Assembly: GCA_029204225.1 (NCBI GenBank)
Contig: CM055097.1
Location: 10,546,230 to 10,610,229, forward strand
Length of the DNA stretch: 64,000 bases
Origin: Diphasiastrum complanatum
Lineage: Eukaryota > Streptophyta > Lycopodiopsida > Lycopodiales > Lycopodiaceae
Direction of reading: 5' to 3'
The translations under genes were made by a program, and so were the position numbers. This document shows positions 11,319-22,925 of this stretch, in pieces. A model generated the notes under the pieces. It ran no database searches. It was not told the DNA's origin and saw nothing but the letters and a program-made list of their open reading frames with translations. How positions within the stretch are numbered: the stretch's first letter is position 1; every line of letters begins with the position of its first letter.

Positions 11319-11336
11319 TCCCCAGAAACGGTGCCA
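11319..11336 (-). other. Primer-binding site of Gypsy-1, tRNA-Asp-like
   Basis: The minus-strand sequence TGGCACCGTTTCTGGGGA matches the complement of the plant tRNA-Asp 3' end (TGGCGCCGTTGCCGGGGA) at 15 of 18 positions. It sits four bases from the LTR end. Confidence 0.75.
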
Positions 11337-11340
11337 AAAT

Positions 11341-12092
11341 TGTAGTGGGTTTCTTTCCTTGCCTAACCTCAACCCAAGATCTATCAATCTAGCATCAAAG
11401 AGATGAAGTTAGTTGTCACGCGTAGATTCATTCCCATGAGAGCGATAGTATAGTTTAGATTTTAGCATGAATGGAAGATTCACATCTAGCTCTAACATCC
11501 ATTAACCCTAAGCATTAACACTACATCTACTAACACTAGATCCACAACAAGATAGCTTACTCTCTCTCTCTCTCTCTCCCTTTCTCCCTCATAGAAAGTA
11601 TAATAACATACAATCCCAATAACAATCAAATCCAACAATTAGGAAAATCCAATAAATCATGAGAGATGGAGGAAAAGTGATAGATAGCAAGGACATTCAT
11701 AAATCCATTTCACAAGAGAACCAATCTGCTTTATTGAAATGAAAAAATGAAACATGTGTAGGAGCTCGAGTTGGTCCCTTTTTATAGTAGAGAGGATGAC
11801 CCTGGCCTTTGAATCCTATTCATCCAGCCTTGCCTCTCTTTTTATTCAAATTTAGAAAAGTGTGGGAACCATCAAAATTGGAGGGAAACCCAAATTTATT
11901 CACTAACTTGACATTTAGGCCCTGCGACATTAAAAGTCCCGCAAAAAGGCCTAAAGTCCTTTTATTAACATTATAATTAATCAAATAACTATGTGATCAT
12001 CAAGTTGGACTTACACACGCAGGGTGCCAAATCCCTCTCACGTATTAACTAGGGTTAGGGTTGGCTTGGGATCCACAAACCCTCCAACAACA
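11341..12092 (-). repeat. 5' LTR of Gypsy-1
   Basis: The + strand right edge ...CCAACAACA and left edge TGTAGTGGGTTTC give TG...CA ends on the minus strand and 752 bp. The left edge abuts the primer site. The right edge abuts a copia fragment entered mid-integrase. A short (TC)n lies at 11560-11578. No second copy is present in the window. Confidence 0.75.
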
Positions 12093-12100
12093 ATAGGTAA

Positions 12101-14082
12101 CCGAGTGCTATTTTGGATGGAAGGACACCTTTTGAGATGCTATTCAAGAGGAGGCTGAGTGTCAACTTTCTAAGAACCTTTGGATGCACATGCTATGTCA
12201 ATAGGACCAAGGAGGATCCATCTTCAACAAGAGGTATTTTTGTTGGATATAGTGAGGTGAGTAAAGCCTACAAGGTTTACATTCCTTCTACTAACAAAGT
12301 GATTGTTGGTAGAGATGTCATCTTTGATGAGGGGAACATTCCAAAAGTGTCTTCAAGCATGATTGATAAAGGTGTGGATGGATCTAACATTCTTGATGTT
12401 GATGTAAAGGATCCTACTTTAGATGGTGATGATGATGGACCTTCATCAAGTCAAAAGCCAAGGAGAACATCAAGGGAAAGACAAGTACCTTCAAGGCTCA
12501 CATATGATGAAAAGGGTAAGCAAGTAGTTTCTGGAAATTATGTTGCTTTCCTAACCTCTTTTGATGAACCTACAAGTATAGATGAAGCAAGGAAAGAAGA
12601 GGAGTGGATCCAAGCAATGGATCTTGAGTATCAAGCTCTTATGAAGAATGGAACATGGAGATTGGTGGAGTTGCCTAAGGACAAGAAAGCTATTGGATGC
12701 AAATGGATCTTCAAGGTGAAGACAAACCAAGATGGATCTATCAACAAAGTACAAGGCAAGGTTAGTTAACTATGATGAGACCTTTGCACCCGTGGCAAAG
12801 ATGGTAAGCATTCGAGTCATCATCTCACTTGCTACACTTTATATATGGGATCTATGGCAAATTACAAATGCATTCTTGAATGGTGATCTTGAGGAGGACA
12901 TGTACATGGAGCAACTCGAGAGCTACATTTCATCAACAAAGCCAAATCATGTGTGTCTACTACAAAAGAGTTTGTATGGCCTTAAGCAAGTACCAAGGAG
13001 TTGGTATACTAAGCTTAACACTGTTTTACTCTCTCAAGGCTTTGTTATGAGTGACTATAATCATTCACTTTATTATAGGTTTTCTGGAAATGATGTTACC
13101 ATCTTGCTAATCTATGTGGATGATATCATCTTGAGTGGTGGAGACAATCAAGATGTGGAGGATATCAAGAGTACTCTTAAGAAGGAGTTTGAGGTGCATG
13201 ATCTTGGTAACTTGCATTACATTTTGGAAATAGAAGTCATTAGATCTTCTCAACTTACTCTCATCTGTCAAGAAAAGTATGCTAATTCTATTCTAGAAAG
13301 ATTTCATATGGTAGATGCAAAAGCTAGTGATACACACCTATGGAGTCTCATGTGAAGCTGTAGTGAAAGGTCCTTCAAGGACATTACTCTCTATAGAAAG
13401 CTAGTTGGTTCACTCATCTATCTAACCATTACTAGACTAGATCCAAGCTATTGTGTTGGAAGATTGAGTCAATTCATGCAAGATCCTAGTGAGGAGCATT
13501 GGAAGCTAGGAAAGCGAGTTTTGAGGTACATCATTGGAACTTCGAAATTTTGGCATATTGTATGAGGGATCATCATCTAATCTTTTTGGATTTTCAGATT
13601 CGGACTATGCTGGAGATGTAATGGATAGGAAATCCATTAGTTCTCATTTTATTTTCGTAGGTGATGGAGCTATATCATGGATGTCAAAGAAACAAGCCAC
13701 TATCTCATTGTCATCTAGTGAGGCTGAGTACAAAGCTCTTACACATTGCACAAAGGAGATGGTATGGATCAAGAGGATGATCAAGGATCTTCACTTGCTG
13801 GATTTTTTAGAGAGCCCAATCATCTTTTGTGACAATCAATCAGCCCAAAGGTTGGCAACCAATCCTATCTTTCATGCTAGGAGCAAGGACATTGAGGTGC
13901 AATACCATTTTGTGAGGGAGCAAGTCATTGCAAAGGAGGTGGAGCCTCAACATGTGTCCTCAAGGGAATGTGTAGCTGATACCTTCACCGAAGCATTAGG
14001 AAAGGACTTGTTCATGAAGCATAGGACTTCACTTGGAGTATTATCAAAGTCTATGCTAAAACTAGTTGAAGAGGGAGTGTGA
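12101..14082 (+). pseudogene. copia integrase end, reverse transcriptase and RNase H (Copia-2)
   Basis: The fragment starts inside integrase (LDGRTPFEMLFKRR, RTFGCTCYV) right at the Gypsy-1 LTR edge. It continues through the linker with a Ser-rich acidic stretch, then enters RT (KWIFKVKTNQDGSINK). A deletion near 12760 removes about ten codons and shifts frame. RT resumes with ETFAPVAKM, NAFLNGDLEED, SLYGLKQVPRSWY and the catalytic YVDD near 13120. A frameshift near 13350 and another near 13530 precede RNase H (FSDSDYAGDVMDRKSIS, SLSSSEAEYKAL, ending in VLSKSMLKLVEEGV at 14082). It is not functional. Confidence 0.92.
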
Positions 14083-14210
14083 AAGATTCAACTAGTTTGA
14101 TCATATTTGCTACATTTCTATATTTGGCAAATTGAGGCCAACTTTGTTCTAGACTTAGAGTTTGACTTTTCAAAGTTCATAGTCTAAATTTCATTTGAAT
14201 AAACACTGTT
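14078..14210 (+). repeat. Start of 3' LTR of Copia-2, truncated
   Basis: The purine run GAAGAGGGAG (14068-14077) precedes TGTGAAAGATTC. The sequence changes to an unrelated copia RNase H tail by about 14215, so only about 130 bp of this LTR survive. The stop codon of RNase H overlaps the LTR start. Confidence 0.6.
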
Positions 14211-14221
14211 TGAAAGTGTGG

Positions 14222-14338
14222 GAAAGGTCGAAGCAAATGGTAGCTGATATATTCACAAAGCCTTTGGACAAGGCAATGTTTGAAAGACAAAGGGCAAGCT
14301 TGGGAATCACAAAAATACCCACTTTGAGAGGGAGCTGA
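14222..14338 (+). pseudogene. RNase H C-terminal tail of a further copia element (Copia-3)
   Basis: The frame reads KQMVADIFTKPLDKAMFERQ then RASLGITKIPTLRGS and stops at 14336-14338, overlapping the first bases of the next LTR. ADIFTKPL is the hallmark end of copia RNase H. Everything upstream of it in this element is gone. It differs in wording from Copia-2, so it is a separate family. Confidence 0.85.
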
Positions 14339-15232
14339 AAAAACTTAAGGTTTCTAAGTGTCAAAGAATTTGCATTTTTGTTCCTTGCATTTTTCGAACT
14401 ATCTACATATTTGAACAAGTTTTGCACAGTTCACATTCTTTGCACTTCCCCAAAAATCTGACACATGGCCAAAATATAACTTAGAGCATATTTCCACGGA
14501 CCTTCGGCCTTTTCGCATTTTTGGAAATGTGCGACAAATAGCCAAAATGACTTAGAACGTATTTTTCATAGACCTTCGGCCTTCAAAATTTTGCTACAGC
14601 TCGTTCTTCGTATTTTTTGTAAAATGGAACCAGCACGTGAACACACAATACAAGCAGCTGAATACAGCTACAACACGGAAGATAGTGACATGCAACCAGA
14701 ATAAGTTAGAATTAGCATAATGCGTTCTTTTGATTACTACAGTTTGGATTAATCATCTCTTATGTAGATTAGATTAATCAATCTCTCCGTTCTTTAAATA
14801 TAGAAACACCTCATGAGAGAAGCATGCACAATATGCACAACAGTGACATATACGTAACTAGCAGTAGCTAGTTGCTCGTGAGAGAGAACACCTCTCTTGC
14901 GCCAACGCACTGATCTAGGAAACAAACAGTGCTCAAAACAGATTTTGTTGTAAACCTGATTTTGATAATAGAGTTGCAGCATTCTGCTTGTCGTGTGCAA
15001 TCGGTGAATGATTTATGATGCTTGCTTACAGTAGATATAATATCCGCTATTTTTCAGTTCTCATGTGCTGATTAAACATTGTCTACTGTCTATTAGTTAA
15101 TATCAGATCTGCAGTGTCAGTCTGTAGTTCGAAAGATGGTTGATCATAGTATGAAACAGTAGCTACAACTACTCAGATCGACTTTATTTGAACGTCGCTT
15201 GGGGAAATATTTAAGATTAGAATTTCCCAACA
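14336..15232 (+). repeat. LTR of Copia-3
   Basis: A purine run TTTGAGAGGGAGC (14323-14335) precedes TGAAAAAACTTAAGG. The sequence ends ...TTTCCCAACA at 15232, giving TG...CA ends and 897 bp. A TATA-like TTTAAATATAG lies at about 14796. Confidence 0.85.
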
Positions 15233-15233
15233 G

Positions 15234-15245
15234 TGGTATCAGAGC
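15234..15245 (+). other. Primer-binding site directly after the Copia-3 LTR
   Basis: TGGTATCAGAGC lies one base after the LTR. A primer site following an LTR that is itself preceded by a polypurine tract means the LTR is shared by two element bodies or that the copy was permuted. Confidence 0.88.
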
Positions 15246-16479
15246 GTGAAAAGCATCTCATAGACCCCACCATAAGATTCAATCAAGTACTGTTCTGATC
15301 CGTACTACAACAGTCGTACAACAACATGTCACCCATGTGGATTCATTCTACACAACAAAATTAGCATTCTACACATTACAATACAAGATATCAAGAGAAA
15401 CATGATAGAGATGGACATACAATCAAAGAAGAAAACTTCTCCATACAAAAATGACAACAAAAAAATCTGTTCTCCACGTAAACACAACTATTTATAGTAG
15501 CAATAGTGTCACTTGGCCACTTGCCAAATATTGCCCTAAAATGATAGTTTCTAGGTACTTCACCAAAAACCTAGTTTTACTTGACTAGATGCAATGTATC
15601 TATATCAACCAATAATAGTAGGTCCAAATCCGACTTTATCAACTTGCATACTTGTTAGAAATAGCAATGTCACTATTTTAGAGTTTTATTAACATAAAGA
15701 AATATATCTCTAGGTTGAAATGTCATATTGACCTCAAAATTGCCAAATAAAAATCAATCTAACTAGACATTTTCATATGACACTTGACAACATTGCCTCA
15801 CTAGGCCTTGCTCGACTGACTGAATTTTTGGACAAGGCAGCCTCCCAACAAAATTTACGGTTCCAACAATTTATTGAGTGTCCCAATATTTTCAGTATCA
15901 TTAGGGCATGCACGTACCCAACTCTCAAAATTTTCCAAGCATGCACAGCTCATGCTAGCCATGTGTCTCGAAAAAATGTAAGATGTCGACAATTTATTGC
16001 GGAATCTAATATTTTCAGTGCGCACATACAACTACCGAAATTTTGCAAGCACGTGCAACTCATGACTTTTGACTAGCAGTCTAGAATTGTGTCCCCAATT
16101 TTCCCAAGCACACGTGGAACATCTTGGAAGCACCAAAGCTAGCACGCTTATACACATTTATAATTATGTGACTTGTTTCACAATATATCCAACAAAGGGT
16201 ACTTATTCTAGAAACTTATGTGGAATAATTGTTAAGTTGCCATGTGGCATCACGTTGGGACCCGAAATCTTTGGATCTCAAAATTTCTCACATTCCAAAA
16301 CTTCTCGAGCATGGGGGGGGGTGGATGTCTGCATCTTCAATGCACTGCCTGGCCCGCCTTGCGCCCCTGGGCTCCCCGTTCCTACAGGCTCCACCTCACG
16401 CCTCCTCCTCATGCACCCATCATGCATGCATCCTCATGTCCTCTGTTGCGCTCTAGCCTCCAACCATGATGCCATGCCA
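15246..16479. other. Non-coding stretch
   Basis: The first few hundred bases are probably leader of the element primed at 15234. No coding similarity was found. ORFs at 15777-16587 have no recognisable domain and look like chance. Confidence 0.4.
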
Positions 16480-16620
16480 TCCCATGCATCTCCTTCCGTG
16501 GCCAGCCCGTCGCCCTTCACTGCCTTCAGTAGGCTCGCGTCCAGCCCAATAGCCCAGCCCAAAAATGCCAAGTACAACATTGTCTGAGATTTTGTTACAG
16601 AGAACTATTGTATTATCTAT
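16480..16620. repeat. Left arm of a widely spaced inverted repeat
   Basis: Segments CATGCATCTCCTTCC, GGCCAGCCCGTCGCCC, TTCACTG, CCAGCCCAAAAA and GAGATTTTGTTACAGAGAA appear here in order. They recur as reverse complements at 19190-19295. A further partial direct copy of CAGCCCAAAAATGCCAAGTA lies at 16648. Confidence 0.75.
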
Positions 16621-19189
16621 TGTTTTGTTACAGGGAGCTCGTGTCTTACAGCCCAAAAATGCCAAGTACAACTCCATTGTCAGCTAGCTGGGCACCATGA
16701 TAAAAAAAGCAGGCAATACATGCTAGAGGCAGGCACACAAAGTACAAGCCCGTACTCTGTAAAGCTTATTCTTCAAAGATTACAAAGGCAAGAAATTGGG
16801 AGCGTGGAGGGAAAAAGCTAGGAGGGATGTCCAAAACAACTAGAGAAGGTGGAATCTTGCACAGTTTTTGTACAACATGAGAATAGAAGATTAAAGGTTT
16901 TGGTTATAAACATAAGAGTTCTAAAATACAACAAATTACAGGTGCAGAGAAAAGATAAGCACAGTGAATAAAGGAGAATGTACAATAAGAAAAAGTAGAT
17001 AGAATGCCAAAAGCAATGTCACCTTAGTTATTTGATTAGTTTTTATTTGTTAAAGATGTCATGCATTATATGTTCTAGGTTTAGCATTGAGCAGTATTTC
17101 CTAAAATGTGACATTGTTGCAATCAATACTTGAGGCTTTAGATAAACAAAGAGACATGGAGAAGGAGAATAAGCTAAACCAATGGAGCAATGAATGAGAA
17201 GCAATATTCCGGAATGAAGAAGAGCAATGGAGATATATCGATGACAATGCCACATTGTTCGTTTCAGAGACGACAACCTCAACATATTCACATTATCAAA
17301 GTATGAAGTAAAGATCATTCGAATTAGCTCAAGTAAAGTAAGGGCCTTTGAATTCATAATTTAATCGCATAGAAGGCGATAGTATTTAAAAGTGACGATT
17401 TCATATTTTCATGCACAAAATTTTGTTACTTGAATTGGGGATGTTCGGAAATTTAGCTATCAATGGGAATTGGATATTCCGAAAGGTTTAATCAACCCAC
17501 CATAAAGTAAAGCCTTTGAAACCTTTTGAAACATCATGATAGTGTATCATAACTACAATTTTATAATGCATGATGTAAAATAAGATCGCAACGTCCAATT
17601 TCTTGACAAACTTGCATGCCATCTTCTTATAATTTGCTAATGAGATCTTTGAAATCATTTGGTAATTTCTAATCATTAACGATTCAAGAACATCTAAAAA
17701 CATATATGTGAAAAAATCAATAGGGGGTTTTGAGTGCGAAATGAGGTTAACAAGTATACCAAATCCGAGGTAGCGTGAGTGACTACTACTATAAATGTTT
17801 AATGATAAGATATTCCTCATGGTATATCATGTAAAACAAGACTAAAAGAAGAATATCCACCCTTGTTTGTCTCTAAGCAAGCACATTCTATTCTAGCTTG
17901 AATTACCATTACAACATAGCAATATGCATGTCTATTTCTATTAGAGATCTTTATATTTCATGATTAACCTGATTTATCCTTATACACAGAGACCCCTAGT
18001 TCGTGTAGAGTTTTGGACAAAGTCGATGAGAATACTATTTATTAGACATTATTGGTATTGCTTATGACTCAATTTTTTGCAAAATAGTTTTTTTCATAAT
18101 CTATATCTTAGTAATAGGAAAACATTGAAGTTACTAATGCTACATTTGTGTCATACATTGCATATTGTTATGATCCAAACTTCTTCATTGCTAATAGCTA
18201 ATACTTGTTGTTCAGCTTGCAGATGGTGGAAATTAAGTTGATGAACATTTAGAGCTAATTCTTCACTCCCACCAATGCAATGTTATTGAAAAATAGAATG
18301 TTCAACAATATAGGATTTGCTTATCAAAACTCCAACAAGGCCACCTCCCACCTTGAAGTTATGTTTTTTACGATTGTGATGTAAAATCTCGGTTCTTAAA
18401 ATTTGCATGTGCAACAAGGAGCATTTGCGTATGGAAAGTCAAAAGCCAAATATTTTGACTTCAATTGAATTTAGTCATGAAATCCCTAATAACTAAATAG
18501 GTATTATGCAACATGACAACATGAGGTAGCAATCAACTAGAACAATTTTACTAAAATTGCCATCAATTGCATATGAACAACTCCACAAAATACTTATGAC
18601 ACGTAATTGCTCTTTGCTTTGCGTTCTATTGAGGTGATTAGAGATTTTAAAATAGGGTCTCTTTTTGGAACCAAGTCATCATCCTATTCTTTCAAAGCCT
18701 GATGTCACTTGTAGTTAATCTATGTTACAAGCTAAAAATTGAAGCACAAAGTTGAAATTTGTACCCGCAAAAAAGGGATCTATTTGGCCCATTTGAAGGA
18801 CTCTAAGTCAAAACTATTGGGGGACAATGGGACTAATAAGTACAAGAGTATCTACAAGTCAATCATGGATAAAAATATTTTGAATAATAGCAAAAGACCC
18901 AAAAGGGTATCTTCTTGAAAATCTTTGGTGTAATGATGCATGTAAAGAGGCTATAAAGAGGTCAAAACAATGTGGAGGTCTAGGGAGGGCTTTTCATGCC
19001 CACATATAGTTAGTTGCTTATTGAGGAAAACTCAGCTTTCATCCACAGAGAAAAAGACTATCTATCAAAAATCTAGAAAAGGATCCTCATAGCTTTTGGA
19101 AGAATCTATTTAGTAAGCCCAAAACACATGGAATGATACTTAGTTGAAATCATGGTTTTAAGATGCCAAACGGTTTTATAAGGCAAAGG
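16621..19189. other. 2.6-kb region between inverted repeat arms, no gene recognised
   Basis: ORFs such as 17488-17820 (-) and 17043-17357 (-) show no known domain. A stretch near 19075-19135 (+) reads EKDPHSFWKNLFSKPKTH, faintly like the connector before RT in LINEs, but it is too short to call. Confidence 0.35.
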
Positions 19190-19295
19190 GTACTTCTCTG
19201 TAACAAAATCTCAATCTCACACAATGTTGTTTTTGGGCTGGACAGTGAAGGGCGACGGGCTGGCCAGGGAAGGAGATGCATGGATGGATGGCTGG
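19190..19295. repeat. Right arm of the inverted repeat
   Basis: This is the reverse complement of the 16480-16620 arm with small indels. It is followed by TGGATGGATGGCTGGCTGGC microrepeats at about 19280-19312. Confidence 0.75.
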
Positions 19296-22200
19296 CTGGC
19301 TGGCTGGCTATCAACCAACTCTGCCAGGATTAATGGCCTCCCTGCTAATAAGCGACGAGGGTCCACCCCGCTTCTCTGTGTCCCTCTAGATCTCTTGTTT
19401 CTCTCTCGCAAAGTTATGATCTGGGAGAATGGTGTTTTTTGAATAAAGTAGTGAATGCAGATGATTGAATACCAAAAAAAGCCATTTAGTTTCTGCTCTT
19501 ATTTCTATTTGAATGCACAATGAATGAATGTTGTAATTTGCAACGTTGATTCTGATCCATAAGAGTGAGCTTTGGTAATCCCTATGGGACAGAAAAGCTA
19601 TCACAAAGGTCGCTATGATAGCGCTACTGTAGGGGCATTATAGATTTGTAATTCAGAGGCAAACGGGCGATTTTTTTAGTGCTTTCTTGCAGCATTGTGT
19701 ATCCTATAAGAAAGACAATAGTACAACCTATGTAACAGACCTCTGCTCAGTTTTTGGAGCCTCATTTTAAGCAATCAGGAGGCTGTTTATAAAGGTCAGA
19801 AACAAGGCAGATTCACGCTGAAAATAAGACTGACAGGGGCGCTTTGCTGTGTTATGAATTAGACCTATGTGGGCACTTTTTCTATACTGAAGTGCCGACC
19901 AGAGAAGGTGCATCTGTTGCACTAAAGATCAAATCAGAGGGACAAATATAGAATAGACCTTTGCAAGTGGTCAGAAAATAACGTTGTTTTTTCATAGATA
20001 CTGGTGTATTAGGCATAGAATTCACAAGCAGGAGGGTGAGTTAGGTTAGAGTAAGCTCAGCCATCCTTATGTCTCATCTTTTTTTGCCAATGATGTCTGG
20101 TATTGCACATATTAGCAGATGGTGGATTCCTATTCCTACAGTTGCTGAGGCAAAATATCCTTACTGAGGCTAATACATATAGTTTCATAAGTTGGCTTCT
20201 TCTAACTACCACTAGTGAGTAGTAAGTATTGTAGCGGTCCCATGCGTGTAGTAACTTCACTAATCGTTTAAGCATGAAATATGTATAATCCACCATCTCA
20301 ACAGAAGATGCAAAGTAAAAGTCTTGAGGTTATGCTTTGTGAATGGGCTAATCTGGTAAAATTCCGTTTATCTCCGAAATCCTTGTGCCATAGAGAGGAT
20401 ATACGACACAATATCATTTAGTGTTCTTGTTCTATATGGCTTCTTATAGCATCCAGCAGCCAAAAGTTGTACGATGATGAATTAAAAGTCCTTATCAAAG
20501 AGTTGCTCTGCCAATAGGTATTTGAAGACTGAGTTCAGCTGTCATTATGCAGGGTGTGTAAGGTACACCGGAGTCACTCAAAGCATAGAAGATGTGATTT
20601 TTTACTACTGTGTCTGAAACCCTGAAAAGGTGAGCGACGACTCTGGATTACCTGTTCATTAAAGTTCACAAGACTGTCTGAGAAGGTTTCCAAATATACA
20701 GATAACAAGTAACTTTGTGTACGAGTCATGCAGGAAATAACTGATTCACTAGCTGAGAAAGTTTATATTTATCGATCTAGCTGATGCTCCATCCTCATCC
20801 TATATTTCATATTTGCAAAGAATTAGGAACATATTTTTAAACCTAGCATTAAGGCTGTTATTTTGACTGCCTCATACTGGGAATTGACTAGTTCAAATTC
20901 CAATAAATGTGTGGGCAGGAAATATCTGAAAGAGATGATATTAATCAAGAATGAAATTGTTCATCCACAGATCATTGGAATAGCTGAGTTGAATACAAAA
21001 GCATTGTGCTGACATTACAAATACATCGTAAAATGAACGACCTGTTGGAGGTAAAGTAAATGCACCTTAAGATTAAAATTAATGTATGTTACATTCAATT
21101 TTTGCAGAACTGGTATTAACTGTATAGTTCCAAGTATCCCAATAGGAAGCTTCCAAATCTGTTTTCTTCTAGCTTCCTACTTGCCATACATGTGATCATA
21201 AGTGATAATTCATTTACTGCTTTTAGTGAAGATTGTTTGGATCTAGTCTCGAAGATGCTTACTATTTCCTTCTACAAGTGACATCTTTTAGATTCTGTGA
21301 GATGTTACCGAGGTTGTGATTGATCCTTTCTATCTAGGATTGATTATTTGGAGTTGATGCTTTCATATTGCTGTTTCGACTTTTTGCTTTTGGCTACTCT
21401 TGATTACACTGAGTCTCTGTAATAATCCAAATTTCACAACTATCAGAATTTGGGACAGCTTATTTGGTCCTTTATTTTATGTAGTTGATTGAAGTGTTGT
21501 AATAGGAACACTCTTCCATGCACCCTCCCTTCCCCCAATCTATTCTCCCATATACAAATAAAGAGCTTGAATTGTTACAGATACTTCAGCAACAACAACT
21601 GAATACGCTTTATGACAGGATTCTTTAACTTCCGAAGGAGGAACAAATGTTGGAGAGCTTACTAAGGTGGAAGAAGATGTTGACACAGGAGTGTCTCATG
21701 CTCCAGATGCAGCTTCAGATAACACCTTGTCTGAATTTTTTAAAGAGGTTTTCTGTTTTCGTAACACTCTTGCATCATTTCCAGTTGCATAAATCCTCTA
21801 CAATATCTATAAAGCCTTTTTTCTCAATGGAATCATGATCTAATTAACCGTGCTCGTGATTTAGTAATACATATTGCCTATTCATTTCAGAAAACCCGCG
21901 ATTTTTGCAGGCTAATCTGACTGTCCCGTATATAATTTATTTCTTTTGTATATGTCAGCCTGACATCAATAGGCTTGTAATCTTGCAAATATGTGCCTGT
22001 CATGATCTTCATCGTCCAAATGAGTTGTTTATGTTTTATGTAGCTGATGTTTTTTAAAGCTCAAAAGTTCATTCCTGAGAGACCAAAAGCATAAATTTTT
22101 TTCCTGTCTAGAACACAGCATAAACTGTGGCCTTGATCTTGCAACTCCAGCAACCCTGGAGCAAATTCTTATTTTTCCATGAAAGTTAACTCCTTGTCAG

Positions 22201-22359
22201 CAAATAAGAAGAAAATTATTGACAAAGGCAAGGACAGTGGCATCGAGAAGGGAAAGGAAGGACTTTCAAAGGAAGAGAGGGTTTGATATGGCAAAGAAGG
22301 GAGGGTGCTTCTGTGGTCATGATACACGACACCTTCTTTTTACTCGTCCATTATGCAAT
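19296..22359. other. About 3 kb without recognised genes
   Basis: No protein similarity, LTR ends or primer sites were found. The only item of note is the possible exon at 21619-21747 listed separately. Confidence 0.4.
21619..21747 (+). other. Possible host exon (weak)
   Basis: A 43-codon open stretch (DSLTSEGGTNVGEL...NTLSEFFKE) lies between an AG and a GT and is in frame throughout. Its end, LSEFFKE followed by Val, recalls the start of the Habc domain in plant syntaxins, whose N-terminal exons are missing from the gene at 44181-53354. Against this, the acceptor lacks a pyrimidine tract, the donor (GTTTTC) is poor, and the rest does not resemble a syntaxin. It is a hint only. Confidence 0.15.
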
Positions 22360-22925
22360 TTTGCTATTTCTTAGACTTCCAAAAAGCTTTTGAACAAGGC
22401 CTCAACAGGTATCTGTGACTAAATGGAGAGGATAGCTATACATTTCGAATAAAGAGAAGCTAATTACAGCCTACAGGTTATATGAAAAGTATTGGCTGAG
22501 TTGGTAGGATCGTTAACTAATAATAAGGAAGGTGCTAGGGAGATCATCAACAAGGATGCTGGCGAAAACAATGGTGTCCTCCTTCACCGAAGCTCTTCGG
22601 TCTATTGATAGAAGAATTAGAGGATTGAGGAGAGAGGTTGCATTCAAGTGGCAGGTCTTGATTTGTTTATTGGCTTTTGACAGGTTCAATATCCAAAAAC
22701 ACCTAAGAGTTTCACAAACTTTGTGAGTACTCACGCGTGGGCATCAATGTTAAAGGAATGAAAGTAAGCATCATTGGCATGCAAGATGAAGGAGCTTGCG
22801 TTTTCCATGATAGCCAAGAGCTTAAAATAGTCTCTTCCTACAAATATTTAAGGATTCACCTTAAATCTAGCTACAATAGAAATGCAAGTTTTGAGAAGAG
22901 AATTACTACAAGGTTAGAGGCATAA
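22360..22925 (+). pseudogene. LINE reverse transcriptase remnant
   Basis: The + strand shows FLDFQKAFEQ near 22372 (the LINE RT pattern with DFxKAFD). At 22737-22925 it shows VSSYKYLRIHLKSSYNRNAS then FEKRITTRLEA, matching the region after the palm (YKYLGxxL...W...Kri). Between them the frame is lost. It ends where a MITE-like element begins at 22921. Too little remains for family assignment. Confidence 0.6.

Larger units (their letters stand above)
4034..12092 (-). mobile_element. Ty3/gypsy element, Tat/Athila-like, lacking RT and 3' LTR (Gypsy-1)
   Basis: Read on the minus strand, the order is 5' LTR (12092-11341), primer site resembling the tRNA-Asp complement (11336-11319), long leader, gag with two zinc knuckles, protease, RNase H, integrase, then about 1.9 kb with a coiled-coil ORF. 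RT is absent between protease and RNase H. A tRNA-Asp primer site, long leader and extra sequence beyond integrase are known traits of the Athila/Tat branch, and the integrase wording fits it. No second LTR copy was found on the left, so the 3' end is probably truncated. All protein segments carry stops or frameshifts. Confidence 0.82.

Noticed and set aside
3569-12100. Gypsy-1 as a simple insertion into one copia element spanning 3569-3690 and 12101-14210
   Set aside because: Attractive, because both flanks are + strand copia. However, the left flank ends in the leader and the right resumes mid-integrase, with about 2.5 kb missing, no target duplication and no 3' LTR of Gypsy-1. Extra rearrangement is needed.
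15777-16677. Several ORFs of 70-170 codons on both strands
   Set aside because: Overlapping frames are all open, there are no domains or splice context, and the GC-rich Ser/Pro/His composition suggests chance.
18940-19150. Possible LINE connector (EKDPHSFWKNLF)
   Set aside because: Only about 20 residues resemble LINE ORF2, with stops on both sides. Too little to annotate as a feature.
22513-22734. Minus-strand ORF with EDTIVFAS and VDDLPSTF, suggestive of LINE RT
   Set aside because: The motifs are in the wrong order and spacing for RT, and the + strand of the same region carries a better LINE reading that continues into SYKYLRIHL.
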